Part shown: piece by piece, positions 53,786 through 63,470 of the stretch
Layout of the letters: the number at the start of each line of letters is the position of its first letter
Position numbering within the stretch: position 1 is the stretch's first letter
Origin: an uncultured Flavobacteriaceae bacterium
Lineage (GTDB): Bacteria; Bacteroidota; Bacteroidia; Flavobacteriales; Flavobacteriaceae
Length of the DNA: 64,000 nucleotides
Assembly: GCA_937923515.1 (NCBI GenBank)
Contig: CALDUF010000012.1
Location: forward strand, 1 to 64,000
Direction: 5' to 3'
Notes under the pieces: generated by a model
What the model was told of the DNA's origin: nothing
Database searches by the model: none
The model's input: only the letters and a program-made list of their open reading frames with translations
Translations under genes and position numbers: made by a program

Positions 53786-56434
53786 ATGAAAACAAAACTA
53801 CATTATGTTTTTGCAACCGCCATATTTTTAACTGCTTTTTCAGCATTTGCACAAAAGAACTTTTTTGTTAAAGCGCAAGAGCAACAAAAAACCAATACAC
53901 TAAAAGGTGCTTCTCAAGCTAATGCTACTACTTTTGAATTTAATTACAAATCTTTAAGTATAGCGTTAAAAAACGCAGAAACTACAAACCTATCAAAATC
54001 TAATAGCGTTGTTATTAGTTTTCCTAACCTACAAGGTGATATGGAAAAATACAGGATTGTAGAAGCATCTGTAATGCATCCAGATTTACAAGCAAAATAT
54101 CCTGAAATTAGATCTTATATTGGCTATGGTATAGATAACCCAACGGCGCATCTTAGATTTAGTTTGTCGCCTTATAAAGGACTTAGCGGTATTGTACTAG
54201 GAAAAACACATACCGAAGTTTTTGAGCCTAATACCGCTAAAACCTCTCGGTTTTCAGTAAAAAATAAAGCCGATTTAGCTAAAAAAGGAAACTTTAACTG
54301 TAAAACCTTAGATGTAACGTCTGATATTCTAAATAAAACTAATAGTTTAAAAGATGCCGATGATAGCACCAATAGGCTTTACACGCTCGCTATATCAGTA
54401 ACTGGAGAGTATTCTAGCTTTCATGGCGGCACATTAGCTTTAGTTAATGCTGCCTTAGCTGCAACATTAACGAATGTGAATGCCGTTTTTGAGAATGATT
54501 TAAATGTAACATTGCAGCTTCCTGCTAATAATGATGATGTTATTTACCTTAATGCTGGCAGCGACCCTTACTCTACATCATCTAATTATAGCAACGAATT
54601 ACAAAACACACTTGATACAGAGATTGGTAATGCTAATTATGATTTAGGGCATCTTTTATCTGCTACAGGGTTTGATGGTAATGCAGGCTGTATTGGTTGT
54701 GTTTGTGATAGCGGACTTAAAGGAAGAGCTTACGCATCTGATGACGCTCCAGGAGGTTTTAATTTTGATATTGACTTGGTTGCGCACGAATTAGGACACC
54801 AATTTGGTGCAAACCATACTTGGACTCACGATGGTAATGAAGGCACCAATGTACAAATGGAACCAGGAAGTGGCACCACGGTTATGGGTTATGCTGGTAT
54901 TGCTGCTTCAGCTAACGTTCAAACTAATAGCGACCCTTATTTTCATGCCATATCTATTCAACAGATTACTGATTTTATAAAAACAACAACCTGTGCTACA
55001 GAAACCAACACAGGCAACACCACGCCTATTGTAGATGCTGGCCCAGATTTAATCTTACCTGTTGGTACACCATTTAAGCTTGTTGGTACTGCAAGTGATA
55101 CTGACGGCGATAACATCACCTATTGCTGGGAGCAAATAAATGAAAATGACACAGCTACTATTTTTCCAAATCCTAATATTGGAAACGATGACGCTGTTTT
55201 AGTAAGATCTTTTCCTCCTACAACTGACAATACGCGGTATTTTCCAAACTTGTCAGACTTAAAATTTGGTGTAAATGCTAACCAATGGGAAAAAGTACCC
55301 AATGTTGGTAGAACAGCAGATTTTAGATTAACAGTTAGAGATAACAGAGCTGGTGGCGCTAATAACGATCACGACGATATGCGTGTAACTTTTGATTCTG
55401 GTTTTGGCCCTTTTGAGGTGACGTCTCAAAGTACAACAGGTATTTCATGGTCTAGTGGTACTTCAGAAACTATAACTTGGAATGTGAATAATACCAACAC
55501 CTTATCTGGCGCATCAAATGTAAATATTTTGTTATCTACAGACGGTGGTATAACTTATACAGAATTAGTGAGTAACATTCCTAATAATGGCTCGCATACG
55601 CTAACTGTACCCAACACTCCTGCTCAAACCTGTAGAGTTATGATTGCACCAACTGGCAATAACTTTTTTGCTATTAACTCTGAAGATTTTGCAATTGATT
55701 TTGAAGTAAACAATACATGTACACAATACAGTTCTGCGAATAATTTGGGCATAAATATTTCAGATAATACTGGGAGTTTAACAGAAAGCCATACTATTAA
55801 CATAACTGATGCGGGCACTATTGAAGATATTAATATAGGTATGAATATTTCTCACACCTATATTGGCGATTTAGCAATATCCATTACAAGTCCTAATAAT
55901 ACCGAAGTTGTATTAAAAACATCAGATGACTGCGATTCTGAAGAAAATATTACAGGAATTTTTGACGATAATGCCATTGGTTACAATTGCTTTAATAGCG
56001 ATAATAATATATCTCAAAAATCTTTAAATGATTTGTTAGAATTGTTTGATGGCGAAAGTATTACTGGAAATTGGACCATTACAATTGGTGATTTTGCTGT
56101 AGGAGATACAGGCACCCTAAACTCTTGGTTTGTTGAAGTATGCCAAACTACACTTACACCATTAGAAATTTCAGAATTTAGTTTTGATAGAGTCAAAATA
56201 TTTCCAAACCCGAGTAATGGTGAATTTACCATAAAGATAGATTCGGCTCACGCTAGAAAAAATATTAAAGTTGAAGTTTTTGATGTTAGAGGTAGACGCA
56301 TATACCAGCAGCAATTAAAAGAGACATTGCAGCTTAACGAAACCATAAACTTAAACAACATACAATCTGGCATGTATATTTTGTATTTAAGTGATGCTAG
56401 TAGAACTTATACGAGACGCATTGTAATAGAATAA
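53786..56434 (+). CDS. Secreted reprolysin-like metalloprotease with P-domain and type IX tail
   Basis: The protein has 882 residues. A 23-residue signal peptide ending FSAFAQ precedes a propeptide. The zinc site is HELGHQFGANH (His334, Glu335, His338, His344), followed by a Met-turn-like MGYAGI. An Ig/PKD-like region then leads to a proprotein convertase P-domain near 640-770 (TYIGDLAISITSPNNTEVVL) and a C-terminal sorting domain (VKIFPNPSNG...YILYLSD...RIVIE). It should be exported by type IX secretion to the surface. I chose ATG 53786. Confidence 0.93.
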   Translation: MKTKLHYVFATAIFLTAFSAFAQKNFFVKAQEQQKTNTLKGASQANATTFEFNYKSLSIALKNAETTNLSKSNSVVISFPNLQGDMEKYRIVEASVMHPDLQAKYPEIRSYIGYGIDNPTAHLRFSLSPYKGLSGIVLGKTHTEVFEPNTAKTSRFSVKNKADLAKKGNFNCKTLDVTSDILNKTNSLKDADDSTNRLYTLAISVTGEYSSFHGGTLALVNAALAATLTNVNAVFENDLNVTLQLPANNDDVIYLNAGSDPYSTSSNYSNELQNTLDTEIGNANYDLGHLLSATGFDGNAGCIGCVCDSGLKGRAYASDDAPGGFNFDIDLVAHELGHQFGANHTWTHDGNEGTNVQMEPGSGTTVMGYAGIAASANVQTNSDPYFHAISIQQITDFIKTTTCATETNTGNTTPIVDAGPDLILPVGTPFKLVGTASDTDGDNITYCWEQINENDTATIFPNPNIGNDDAVLVRSFPPTTDNTRYFPNLSDLKFGVNANQWEKVPNVGRTADFRLTVRDNRAGGANNDHDDMRVTFDSGFGPFEVTSQSTTGISWSSGTSETITWNVNNTNTLSGASNVNILLSTDGGITYTELVSNIPNNGSHTLTVPNTPAQTCRVMIAPTGNNFFAINSEDFAIDFEVNNTCTQYSSANNLGINISDNTGSLTESHTINITDAGTIEDINIGMNISHTYIGDLAISITSPNNTEVVLKTSDDCDSEENITGIFDDNAIGYNCFNSDNNISQKSLNDLLELFDGESITGNWTITIGDFAVGDTGTLNSWFVEVCQTTLTPLEISEFSFDRVKIFPNPSNGEFTIKIDSAHARKNIKVEVFDVRGRRIYQQQLKETLQLNETINLNNIQSGMYILYLSDASRTYTRRIVIE

Positions 56435-56440
56435 TGTTAT

Positions 56441-57067
56441 TTATGTACCATTATAAGTATTCATTGTAGTATTAACTCCTGACAGTACAAACGATTTTAT
56501 TAATGCAACCGATTTTTCTAAACGCTCTGGCAGTTGTTCTTTTTCGGTATCAGTCCATTCACCTAAAACATAATCTACTTGCCTGCCTTTACTAAATGCA
56601 TCACTAATTCCGAATCTAAAACGGTTATATTTAGTGGTATTTAACTTATGCTGAATATCTTTTAGCCCATTATGCCCACCATCACTTCCTTTTGTTTTTA
56701 ATCGAATACTTCCAAAGGGTAAATTTAAATCATCAGTAATTACTAAAAGGTTATCCAAAGGCACTTTCTCTTTAGCTAACCAATAGGTTAATGCTTTACC
56801 ACTTAAATTCATGAACGTACTAGGTTTTAAAAATATAAATGTTCTTCCTTTTAATTTATAAGTAGCAACATCACCCAGTTTTTGTGTTTCAAAAGTAAAA
56901 TCTTCAGTTTTTGCAAAATAGTCTAACACCTTAAAACCAATGTTATGCCGCGTTTCATCATACTGCTGCCCAATATTGCCTAAACCAACTATTAAATATT
57001 TTTTCATAGGATCTTGCGCTTCTATAAACGTTTTGGATTTAAATAATCGTAACAAAAAGGTATACAT
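56441..57067 (-). CDS. pth: Peptidyl-tRNA hydrolase
   Basis: The protein has 208 residues. The core starts KKYLIVGLGNIGQQYDETRHNIGF, with Asn-His catalytic context (His in TRHN), and LKPSTFMNLSG and GGHNGLKDI are present. It releases peptides from peptidyl-tRNA. A leading segment of about 20 residues (MYTFLLRLFKSKTFIE) precedes the core; related Flavobacteriaceae proteins have a similar short lead, so I chose ATG 57067, but the internal Met before KKYL is possible. Confidence 0.94.
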   Translation of the reverse strand: MYTFLLRLFKSKTFIEAQDPMKKYLIVGLGNIGQQYDETRHNIGFKVLDYFAKTEDFTFETQKLGDVATYKLKGRTFIFLKPSTFMNLSGKALTYWLAKEKVPLDNLLVITDDLNLPFGSIRLKTKGSDGGHNGLKDIQHKLNTTKYNRFRFGISDAFSKGRQVDYVLGEWTDTEKEQLPERLEKSVALIKSFVLSGVNTTMNTYNGT

Positions 57068-57086
57068 CGTATCTTTTTTTGTATCA

Positions 57087-57094
57087 CAAATATA
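57087..57094 (-). promoter_or_regulatory. -7 box of pth
   Basis: Plus-strand CAAATATA reads TATATTTG on the minus strand, 20 bp before the pth start. Confidence 0.6.
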
Positions 57095-57098
57095 AAAC

Positions 57099-57128
57099 AA
57101 TAAATCCCGCAAAAAAGTGGGATTTATT
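57099..57128. terminator. CCCGC/GTGGG hairpin between pth and clpX
   Basis: AATAAATCCCGC-AAAAAA-GTGGGATTTATT pairs over 12 bp, with one G-T. It is close in sequence to 59263-59286. Confidence 0.65.
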
Positions 57129-57184
57129 CAACTTGATTTTATAAATACTTCTTTAAACTTTTCAAAATAAGATACCATAAAAAA

Positions 57185-57209
57185 AGCATCCTAAATTTAT
57201 CAGGATGCT
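57185..57209 (-). terminator. Terminator after clpX
   Basis: On the minus strand AGCATCCT-GATAAATTT-AGGATGCT is followed by TTTTTTT. Confidence 0.88.
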
Positions 57210-57236
57210 CTTAATAATTTATAAATTCTTAAACGC

Positions 57237-58469
57237 TTAAGACACTGCTTTTAATTTCTTAAGCGTTGTTTTTGTTAATTTATCTTCTGCATACGATTTT
57301 GTAACATTTAACTTTTTGTCTGTACTACTTGGCAGCTCAAACATAGCATCAGTTAATATTTCTTCGCATAAAGAGCGCAATCCTCTAGCACCAAGTTTAT
57401 ACTCAATAGCTTTATCTACTATAAATCCAAGAGCACCATCGGTAATAGTAAACTCTATTTCATCCATAGAAAATAATTTTTTATACTGCTTAATTATGGC
57501 ATTTTTAGGCTCTGTTAAAATTGCTCTTAATGTTTTAGCATCTAACGGATCCATGTGCGTTAAAACAGGAAGCCTACCTATAATCTCAGGAATTAAACCA
57601 AAATCTTTTAAATCTTTAGGAATAATATACTGTAAGAGATTGCTTTGATCTACAGCTTCATCAGACATTGACGCGGCGTAACCCACAGCTTTCATATTTA
57701 AACGTTTAGAAATAACACGCTCTATACCATCAAAAGCACCACCTGCTATAAACAAGATGTTTTCAGTATTTACTTCTATAAATTTTTGATCAGGATGCTT
57801 TCTACCGCCTTTTGGTGGCACATTAACAACTGTACCTTCTAGAAGTTTTAAAAGCGCTTGTTGCACGCCTTCTCCAGAAACATCTCTTGTAATTGATGGA
57901 TTATCGCTTTTGCGAGCAATTTTATCAATCTCGTCAATAAATACAATACCTTTTTCGGCCTTTTCTAAGTTGTAATCTGCGGCTTGTAATAAACGTGTCA
58001 ATATACTCTCTACATCTTCACCTACATAACCCGCTTCGGTAAGTACAGTAGCATCTACAATAGCTAAAGGCACATTTAACATTCTGGCTACAGTTTTAGC
58101 CATTAATGTTTTACCTGTACCGGTTTGCCCAACCATAACGATATTACTTTTTTGAATCTCAATATCATCGTTAGTTGGCGGTTGCAATAAACGTTTATAA
58201 TGGTTATAAACCGCAACAGACATTACTTTTTTAGTCATTTCTTGACCAATAATATATTCGTCTAGGAATGCTTTTATTTGCTGTGGCTTTCTAAGTTTTA
58301 ATTCTGCAGATAAATCATTAGTGTCGTTTTGCTTAGATTCTTCAACAACAATACCATGTGCTTGTTCTATACATCGATCACAAATGTGCGCGTCTAAACC
58401 TGCAATCAACAGATTGGTTTCTGGTTTTTTACGACCACAAAACGAACATTCTAATTCTTCTTTTGCCAT
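57237..58469 (-). CDS. clpX: ClpX ATPase
   Basis: The protein has 410 residues. The N-terminal zinc domain has Cys8, Cys11, Cys30 and Cys33. Walker A is GQTGTGKT near 115 and Walker B is [11 protein letters not shown] near 175. The ClpP-binding loop region and sensor II (GARGLRS) follow. It unfolds proteins and feeds them to ClpP. It lies 74 bp after clpP on the same strand. Confidence 0.97.
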   Translation of the reverse strand: MAKEELECSFCGRKKPETNLLIAGLDAHICDRCIEQAHGIVVEESKQNDTNDLSAELKLRKPQQIKAFLDEYIIGQEMTKKVMSVAVYNHYKRLLQPPTNDDIEIQKSNIVMVGQTGTGKTLMAKTVARMLNVPLAIVDATVLTEAGYVGEDVESILTRLLQAADYNLEKAEKGIVFIDEIDKIARKSDNPSITRDVSGEGVQQALLKLLEGTVVNVPPKGGRKHPDQKFIEVNTENILFIAGGAFDGIERVISKRLNMKAVGYAASMSDEAVDQSNLLQYIIPKDLKDFGLIPEIIGRLPVLTHMDPLDAKTLRAILTEPKNAIIKQYKKLFSMDEIEFTITDGALGFIVDKAIEYKLGARGLRSLCEEILTDAMFELPSSTDKKLNVTKSYAEDKLTKTTLKKLKAVS

Positions 58470-58543
58470 TAATTAATATTTTATTTTATAAAAATTCTTA
58501 ATGTGGAAAATTTATAATTTTGACTTGTAAAAGTACGATTTTT

Positions 58544-59218
58544 TTATTTTCTAGCTAATATCTCGTCTATCATACCGTATTCCTTAGCTTTGTCGGCCTT
58601 CATCCAATAATCTCTATCACTATCGTCGTATACTTTGTCGTAATCTTGACCAGAATGCTTACTAATAATTTTATATAACTCTTCTTTTAGTGTTAAAATT
58701 TCTTTTGCAGTAATCTCAATATCGCTAGCTTGCCCTTGCGCACCACCCATTGGCTGGTGTATCATAACTCTAGAATGTGTTAAACCACTACGCTTTCCTT
58801 TTTCGCCCGCACATAATAAAACAGCACCCATTGAAGCTGCCATTCCTGTACAAATTGTAGCAACATCTGGTTTTATAAATTGCATGGTATCATAAATACC
58901 TAAACCAGCATATACACTTCCTCCTGGAGAGTTAATGTAAATTTGAATGTCTTTAGATGCATCAACACTTTCTAAAAACAGCAATTGTGCTTGTATAATA
59001 TTGGCAACCTGATCGTTAATTCCTGTACCTAGAAATATAATACGATCCATCATTAAACGTGAGAAAACGTCAAAAATTGCAATATTCATTTGGCGTTCCT
59101 CTATGATGTTTGGCGTTAAATTAGTAGGATACATACTACTTATAATTTTATTGTAATATGTGCTACTTATGCCTTGATCTTTTATTGCGAATTTTTCAAA
59201 TTCTTTAGCGTAATCCAT
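58544..59218 (-). CDS. clpP: ClpP protease subunit
   Basis: The protein has 224 residues, full length. Catalytic Ser129 (TGMAASMG), His154 (MIHQPMGG) and Asp203 (DRDYWM). The N-terminal 35 residues include a likely propeptide. It lies between tig and clpX, so this is the canonical ClpP that works with ClpX; the copy at 1423-1962 is the divergent one. Confidence 0.97.
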   Translation of the reverse strand: MDYAKEFEKFAIKDQGISSTYYNKIISSMYPTNLTPNIIEERQMNIAIFDVFSRLMMDRIIFLGTGINDQVANIIQAQLLFLESVDASKDIQIYINSPGGSVYAGLGIYDTMQFIKPDVATICTGMAASMGAVLLCAGEKGKRSGLTHSRVMIHQPMGGAQGQASDIEITAKEILTLKEELYKIISKHSGQDYDKVYDDSDRDYWMKADKAKEYGMIDEILARK

Positions 59219-59262
59219 AGTAGGTCTTATCGTTTTTTATTTTAAGATTTTCTATTAAAAAA

Positions 59263-59286
59263 TATCCCGCAAAAAAAGCGGGAATA
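59263..59286 (-). terminator. Hairpin upstream of clpP
   Basis: TATCCCGC-AAAAAAA-GCGGGAATA. On the minus strand it ends in TTTTTTAA. It lies within the 180-bp tig-clpP gap and may limit tig read-through. Confidence 0.65.
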
Positions 59287-59343
59287 GTTCAACTTACAAT
59301 TTTGATAAATTTTGAGACTTCCCAAAATTGAGTTTCACTAAAA

Positions 59344-59375
59344 ATGCGCTTGTACTATTGCTAGTTCAAGCGCAT
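59344..59375 (-). terminator. Terminator after tig
   Basis: On the minus strand ATGCGCTTG, a 14-base loop and CAAGCGCAT are followed by TTTTAG, 24 bp after the tig stop codon. Confidence 0.75.
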
Positions 59376-59398
59376 AAATATAATGAATTATTATTTGA

Positions 59399-60727
59399 TT
59401 ATTTGTCGCCGTACACTTCTTTAACAAACTTTTCGTAACTCAATTCTTTTGTTTTTAAGTTTGCTTTTTCTTTATATAATTCAATTAGCTTTTGACTAAT
59501 TAATTGCTCTGAAATTCTACGTGCTTCTTCTTGATTACCTAAAACTCTGGCAGCAATACCATCAAGCTCTTCATCAGACGGATTCATTTGCCCAAATTGT
59601 GCCATTTGCGCTTTAATCATATCTTTTGCGTGCCCTTTGATATCTTCTATAGTAACTTGAATATCGTTGTCTTGAATTAGCTTGCCTTCTATTAATTGGT
59701 AACGCAAACTTTTTTCAGATTTCACGTACTCATCTTTCGCTTGTTCTGCGTCCATCTCTGTTTCACCAGCGGTTTGCATCCACTTGGTTAAAAATTCGGC
59801 CGGTAAATCAAATTTAGTACTGTCTACTAAATATTCAGTAACGTCGTTTAATAACTTTTGATCAGATTGCTGTACAAATTGCTTTTCAGCATCTTCCTTT
59901 ATTTTTGCTTTTAATTCAGTAACTGAAGTTACGTCTTTTGATGGAAATAATTTATCAAACAACTCTTGATCTAAATCTGCAAGTTCTCTTTTATTAATTT
60001 CAGCAATGGTAAATGTTACTTCAATGTCTAAATCATGAACCTCATCGTGGCTTAGTTTTAACGCATGCATCAAATCATGATCATCCTCAAATAGGCCTTT
60101 GGTTTTTAACGTGATAACATCACCAACTTTGGCACCAACAAATTTCTTTTCGGTTGCTTTTCCTTTAAACTTATCTAAAGTAAGGGTTACTGTATTATCA
60201 ATTTCTTTTTCCTCATTTTTGTAGGCACCTGTTATTTCACTATCCTTTGCAACAGTGTCTTCCGATACTAACTTTCCATATTGTTTTTGAATACGCTCTA
60301 TTTGCTCATCAATCATCTTATCATCAGCAACAATATTGTAATGAGTAATCGTTTTTTTACCTTTTAACTTAACATCAAATTCTGGCGCTAAACCTAATTC
60401 AAATTCAAAAGAAAAAGCATCAGCATCCCAATTTATATCATCTTGAGGCTTTGGTAATGGTTGTCCTAAAACGTCAAGTTTTTCTTCAGTAAGATACTTA
60501 TTTAAGGCATCTTGTAGTAGCTTGTTAACTTCGTCTACCAATACAGCTTTACCATATTGTTTTTTTACCATTCCCATAGGCACGTGCCCTTTTCTAAAAC
60601 CTGGAATATTGGCTGTTTTACGGTAATCTGTTAAGATTTTTTCTACCTTATCGCTATAATCTTCTTTAGCGATATCTACTTTTACTACCGCGTTTAACGC
60701 ATCTAAGTTTTCTCTTGTAATATTCAT
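59399..60727 (-). CDS. tig: Trigger factor
   Basis: The protein has 442 residues. The N-terminal ribosome-binding domain has the signature GFRKGHVPMGMVKKQYGK at 43-60. The middle PPIase-like domain is degenerate and strongly acidic/charged, and the C-terminal helical domain runs from about 250. It is a ribosome-associated chaperone that meets nascent chains. It begins the tig-clpP-clpX set, though two hairpins separate it from clpP. Confidence 0.96.
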   Translation of the reverse strand: MNITRENLDALNAVVKVDIAKEDYSDKVEKILTDYRKTANIPGFRKGHVPMGMVKKQYGKAVLVDEVNKLLQDALNKYLTEEKLDVLGQPLPKPQDDINWDADAFSFEFELGLAPEFDVKLKGKKTITHYNIVADDKMIDEQIERIQKQYGKLVSEDTVAKDSEITGAYKNEEKEIDNTVTLTLDKFKGKATEKKFVGAKVGDVITLKTKGLFEDDHDLMHALKLSHDEVHDLDIEVTFTIAEINKRELADLDQELFDKLFPSKDVTSVTELKAKIKEDAEKQFVQQSDQKLLNDVTEYLVDSTKFDLPAEFLTKWMQTAGETEMDAEQAKDEYVKSEKSLRYQLIEGKLIQDNDIQVTIEDIKGHAKDMIKAQMAQFGQMNPSDEELDGIAARVLGNQEEARRISEQLISQKLIELYKEKANLKTKELSYEKFVKEVYGDK

Positions 60728-60794
60728 TGTAAAAATATGAGCCTAAAAGGCATTAAATAAAAGGGTTATACACCCAATACTTTATTAATTAAAA

Positions 60795-60833
60795 TCGGGA
60801 TGCAAAAATATGATATTTTTTGCATCCCGACAA
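60795..60833 (-). promoter_or_regulatory. Palindrome overlapping the tig promoter
   Basis: A 36-bp near-perfect palindrome at 60795-60830 (TCGGGATGCAAAAAT arms) coincides with a promoter on the minus strand: TTG is at 60831-60833 and TATTTTTG at 60803-60810, 20 bp apart. The stem is also followed by T-rich sequence, so it could end the upstream holin-family transcript as well. Confidence 0.6.
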
Positions 60834-60856
60834 AGTTTTAATCGCCTGATTTTAAG

Positions 60857-61204
60857 CTATTTTTTATCTGCTTTTAAAAGTGAATGTAGTACACTTTGTA
60901 GTATGCATAATAACACACTAAAAATTAGTGCCCACCAAAAATTAGCCACCGCAAAACCATCAATTAATTTATCGGCCAAAAGTATAATTATCGCATTAAT
61001 AACTAATAGAAATAACCCTAATGTGAGAATAGTTGCTGGTAGAGTAAAAATTACCAAAATTGGTTTTACAAGCAGGTTTAAAATTGAAAGTACTACTGCC
61101 ACTATTAAGGCACCAACGTAACCGTCTACATTTATTCCTGACAATAAATGGGCTAAAATAAAAACGGCTGCTGCGTTTAGTAAGAGTTTGATTATTAGTT
61201 TCAT
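60857..61204 (-). CDS. Four-helix membrane protein of the phage-holin IV family
   Basis: The protein has 115 residues with four hydrophobic segments (about 3-20, 30-48, 52-78, 88-108). The pattern NLLVKPILVIFTLPATILTLGLFLLVINAIIILL is typical of the PF04020 family. Despite the family name it is a chromosomal membrane protein in many bacteria, and no phage gene is present here. Function is unknown. Confidence 0.88.
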   Translation of the reverse strand: MKLIIKLLLNAAAVFILAHLLSGINVDGYVGALIVAVVLSILNLLVKPILVIFTLPATILTLGLFLLVINAIIILLADKLIDGFAVANFWWALIFSVLLCILQSVLHSLLKADKK

Positions 61205-61235
61205 AATTTAACTTTTCATAAAAATACGAAATAAA

Positions 61236-62003
61236 TTATTTAACAAACCTTACAACCGACTCAAAAAAGTCTTTAGGATTCTCTGCATGTAACCAGTGGC
61301 CTGCATTAGCAATAGTTACGACATCAACATTTGAAAAATGATTTTTTATAATACGTTCATCATCCGCACCAATATATTCTGAACGATCGCCTCGCAAAAA
61401 TAAGGTGTCTTTTTCAAATCTTGCATAACTTGGTAAGGCTTCACCAACCTCGGCAACTTCATTTTGTAATACTTCTACATTAATACGCAACCCTAATTTC
61501 CCTTTTTCAACCCAGTACAGGTTTTTGAGTAAAAATTGACGTGTTCCAAAATCTGAAACATAGTCACTCAATGCTTTATCGACTGCTCCTCTGCTTTTTA
61601 TCTCATCAAAATCTAAAGCACTTAATCCGTTTAGAATGGTATCATGATGCACAGGATAAAAACGTGGCGAAATATCGGCAATTAATAATTTTGATACCAA
61701 TTCTGGATATTCTGTAGCAAACAACATGGCTGTTTTTCCACCCATAGAATGCCCTAAAAGAATAATATCATCAAGGTTTTTGGCTTCGCAGTAGTTTTTT
61801 AAATCTTCTGCCATAACTTCATAACTAAAAGCGTCATCATGAAAACTATGCCCATGATTGCGCTGATCTACCAAATGCACTTGATAACCCAGTGCTGCTA
61901 GGTTTTTGCCATGCGTTTTCCAGTTATCGCCCGTGCCTAAAAATCCATGTAAAATTACAAATGGTTGCCCTTGCCCTATAATGTTTGAATGTAGTAGCAT
62001 CAT
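61236..62003 (-). CDS. Alpha/beta hydrolase (YbfF-like)
   Basis: The protein has 255 residues. The nucleophile elbow is GHSMGG with Ser86; the oxyanion region is VILHGFLGTGDNW (17-29), and the catalytic His is in NAGHWLHAENP near 240. The DQRNHGHS motif is typical of the YbfF/esterase group. The substrate is unknown. The start lies three bases after the pdxJ stop, so they are probably one transcript. Confidence 0.9.
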   Translation of the reverse strand: MMLLHSNIIGQGQPFVILHGFLGTGDNWKTHGKNLAALGYQVHLVDQRNHGHSFHDDAFSYEVMAEDLKNYCEAKNLDDIILLGHSMGGKTAMLFATEYPELVSKLLIADISPRFYPVHHDTILNGLSALDFDEIKSRGAVDKALSDYVSDFGTRQFLLKNLYWVEKGKLGLRINVEVLQNEVAEVGEALPSYARFEKDTLFLRGDRSEYIGADDERIIKNHFSNVDVVTIANAGHWLHAENPKDFFESVVRFVK

Positions 62004-62006
62004 GTT

Positions 62007-62720
62007 CTATTTCAACTTTCTTAAATACATTTGTATTACGTTTTCTACACCCAAATACAAACTTTCGGCAATTAAAGCATGCCCTATAGATACCTCTAAA
62101 AGATTAGGGATATTTTCCTTAAAAAACTGTATATTTTCTAAAGATAGATCGTGCCCTGCATTTATACCTAAACCTAATTTATTTGCTAAAACAGCACTTT
62201 TAGTATACGGTTGTATAGCCTCTTTATTTCCTAAACCGTACTGATGGGCAAACCCTTCGGTATACAATTCTATTCTATCTGTTCCCGTAGCTTTTGCACC
62301 TTCTATTTGTTGCAAAACAGGATCTACGAAAATTGAAGTTCGTATGCCATTATTTTGAAACTCTTTAATTACATCAACCAAAAAATCTTTGTGTTTAATG
62401 GTATCCCAACCCGCATTGCTAGTTATAGCATCTACGGCATCTGGCACCAAAGTAACTTGTGTTGGTTTTATTTCTAACACTAAATCCATAAACGATGTTA
62501 CTGGATTACCTTCAATATTATATTCTGTGTATACTTTTGGTTTTAAATCTCGTGCATCTTGATAACGAATGTGGCGCTCATCTGGTCTTGGATGCACAGT
62601 AACACCCTCTGCACCAAAACGCTGCACATCTTTTGCAAATTGCACCACATTTGGTACATCGCCACCGCGAGAATTTCTCAAAGTTGCTATCTTGTTAATA
62701 TTTACACTTAACTTTGTCAT
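62007..62720 (-). CDS. pdxJ: Pyridoxine 5'-phosphate synthase
   Basis: The protein has 237 residues, a TIM barrel. KLSVNINKIATLRNSRGG at the start, GVTVHPRPDERHI near 36-48 and INAGHDLSLEN with EVSIGHALI at the end are the family signatures. It condenses 1-deoxyxylulose-5-phosphate with 3-amino-2-oxopropyl phosphate in vitamin B6 synthesis. It is divergent from the CBS-domain gene. Confidence 0.97.
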   Translation of the reverse strand: MTKLSVNINKIATLRNSRGGDVPNVVQFAKDVQRFGAEGVTVHPRPDERHIRYQDARDLKPKVYTEYNIEGNPVTSFMDLVLEIKPTQVTLVPDAVDAITSNAGWDTIKHKDFLVDVIKEFQNNGIRTSIFVDPVLQQIEGAKATGTDRIELYTEGFAHQYGLGNKEAIQPYTKSAVLANKLGLGINAGHDLSLENIQFFKENIPNLLEVSIGHALIAESLYLGVENVIQMYLRKLK

Positions 62721-62808
62721 TAATTACATTTTTAAGTGCAAAAATACAAACTAGAACAAGCACATGTAGCTTTTTTTTGATTAATTTGCAATGTGATAAA
62801 CGGTACTT

Positions 62809-63468
62809 ATGAGACTTCAAGAATTTATAATTAACGATATAAAACCACTAAGCAGTAGCAGCAAAATAGCTGAACTACAGGAGCTTTTCAATCAGCTTAC
62901 ATATTCGCACATTCCTATAAAGGACGAAAACGATGTTTTTGTGGGCACTTTTTTTGAAACCGATGTACACTGTTTTAATGGCGAAGATTTGATAAGCAAC
63001 TACCTGTATAGTCTAGAAGATTTTTACGTGAGAGACTCTACAATGTGGCTTGATGTTTTAGAAGCTTTCGCTCAAAACTCGGCAAATATTATGCCTATTT
63101 TAAACGAAAAAGGCCATTATCTTGGGTATTATGAGCTAAATGATATTATCGGTATTTTTAACGAATCGCCTTTTTTTTATGAAGCTGGAGGCGTATTAGT
63201 TGTTGAAAAGGGCATTAACGATTATTCGTTTAGCGAAATAAGTCAAATTGTAGAATCCAACAATGGCAAATTACTTGGCGCATTTATCTCTAAGATGCAA
63301 AATGATATAGTGCAAGTTACTTTAAAGATAGGCAACACAAGTTTAAACGATATTATACAAACCTTTAGACGCTACAGTTATAATATTGCTTCTGGGCATG
63401 AGGAAGATAGTTTTACGCAAAGCTTAAAAGAACGGTCGGATTATTTGAACAAATATTTAAACATGTAA
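62809..63468 (+). CDS. CBS domain pair protein
   Basis: The protein has 219 residues. Two CBS repeats lie at about 1-60 and 65-125 (SHIPIKDENDVFVGTFFETDV and IMPILNEKGHYLGYYELNDI), and the C-terminal part (ISQIVESNNGKLLGAFIS) has an ACT-like pattern. It probably senses an adenine nucleotide. It lies two bases before nadK, so the two are likely coupled, which would fit regulation by nucleotide state, but that is inference. Confidence 0.88.
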   Translation: MRLQEFIINDIKPLSSSSKIAELQELFNQLTYSHIPIKDENDVFVGTFFETDVHCFNGEDLISNYLYSLEDFYVRDSTMWLDVLEAFAQNSANIMPILNEKGHYLGYYELNDIIGIFNESPFFYEAGGVLVVEKGINDYSFSEISQIVESNNGKLLGAFISKMQNDIVQVTLKIGNTSLNDIIQTFRRYSYNIASGHEEDSFTQSLKERSDYLNKYLNM

Positions 63469-63470
63469 TT

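Noticed and set aside
60857-61204. Holin-family protein as evidence of a prophage
   Set aside because: The family is widespread in chromosomes, and no capsid, lysin, integrase or other phage gene is near.
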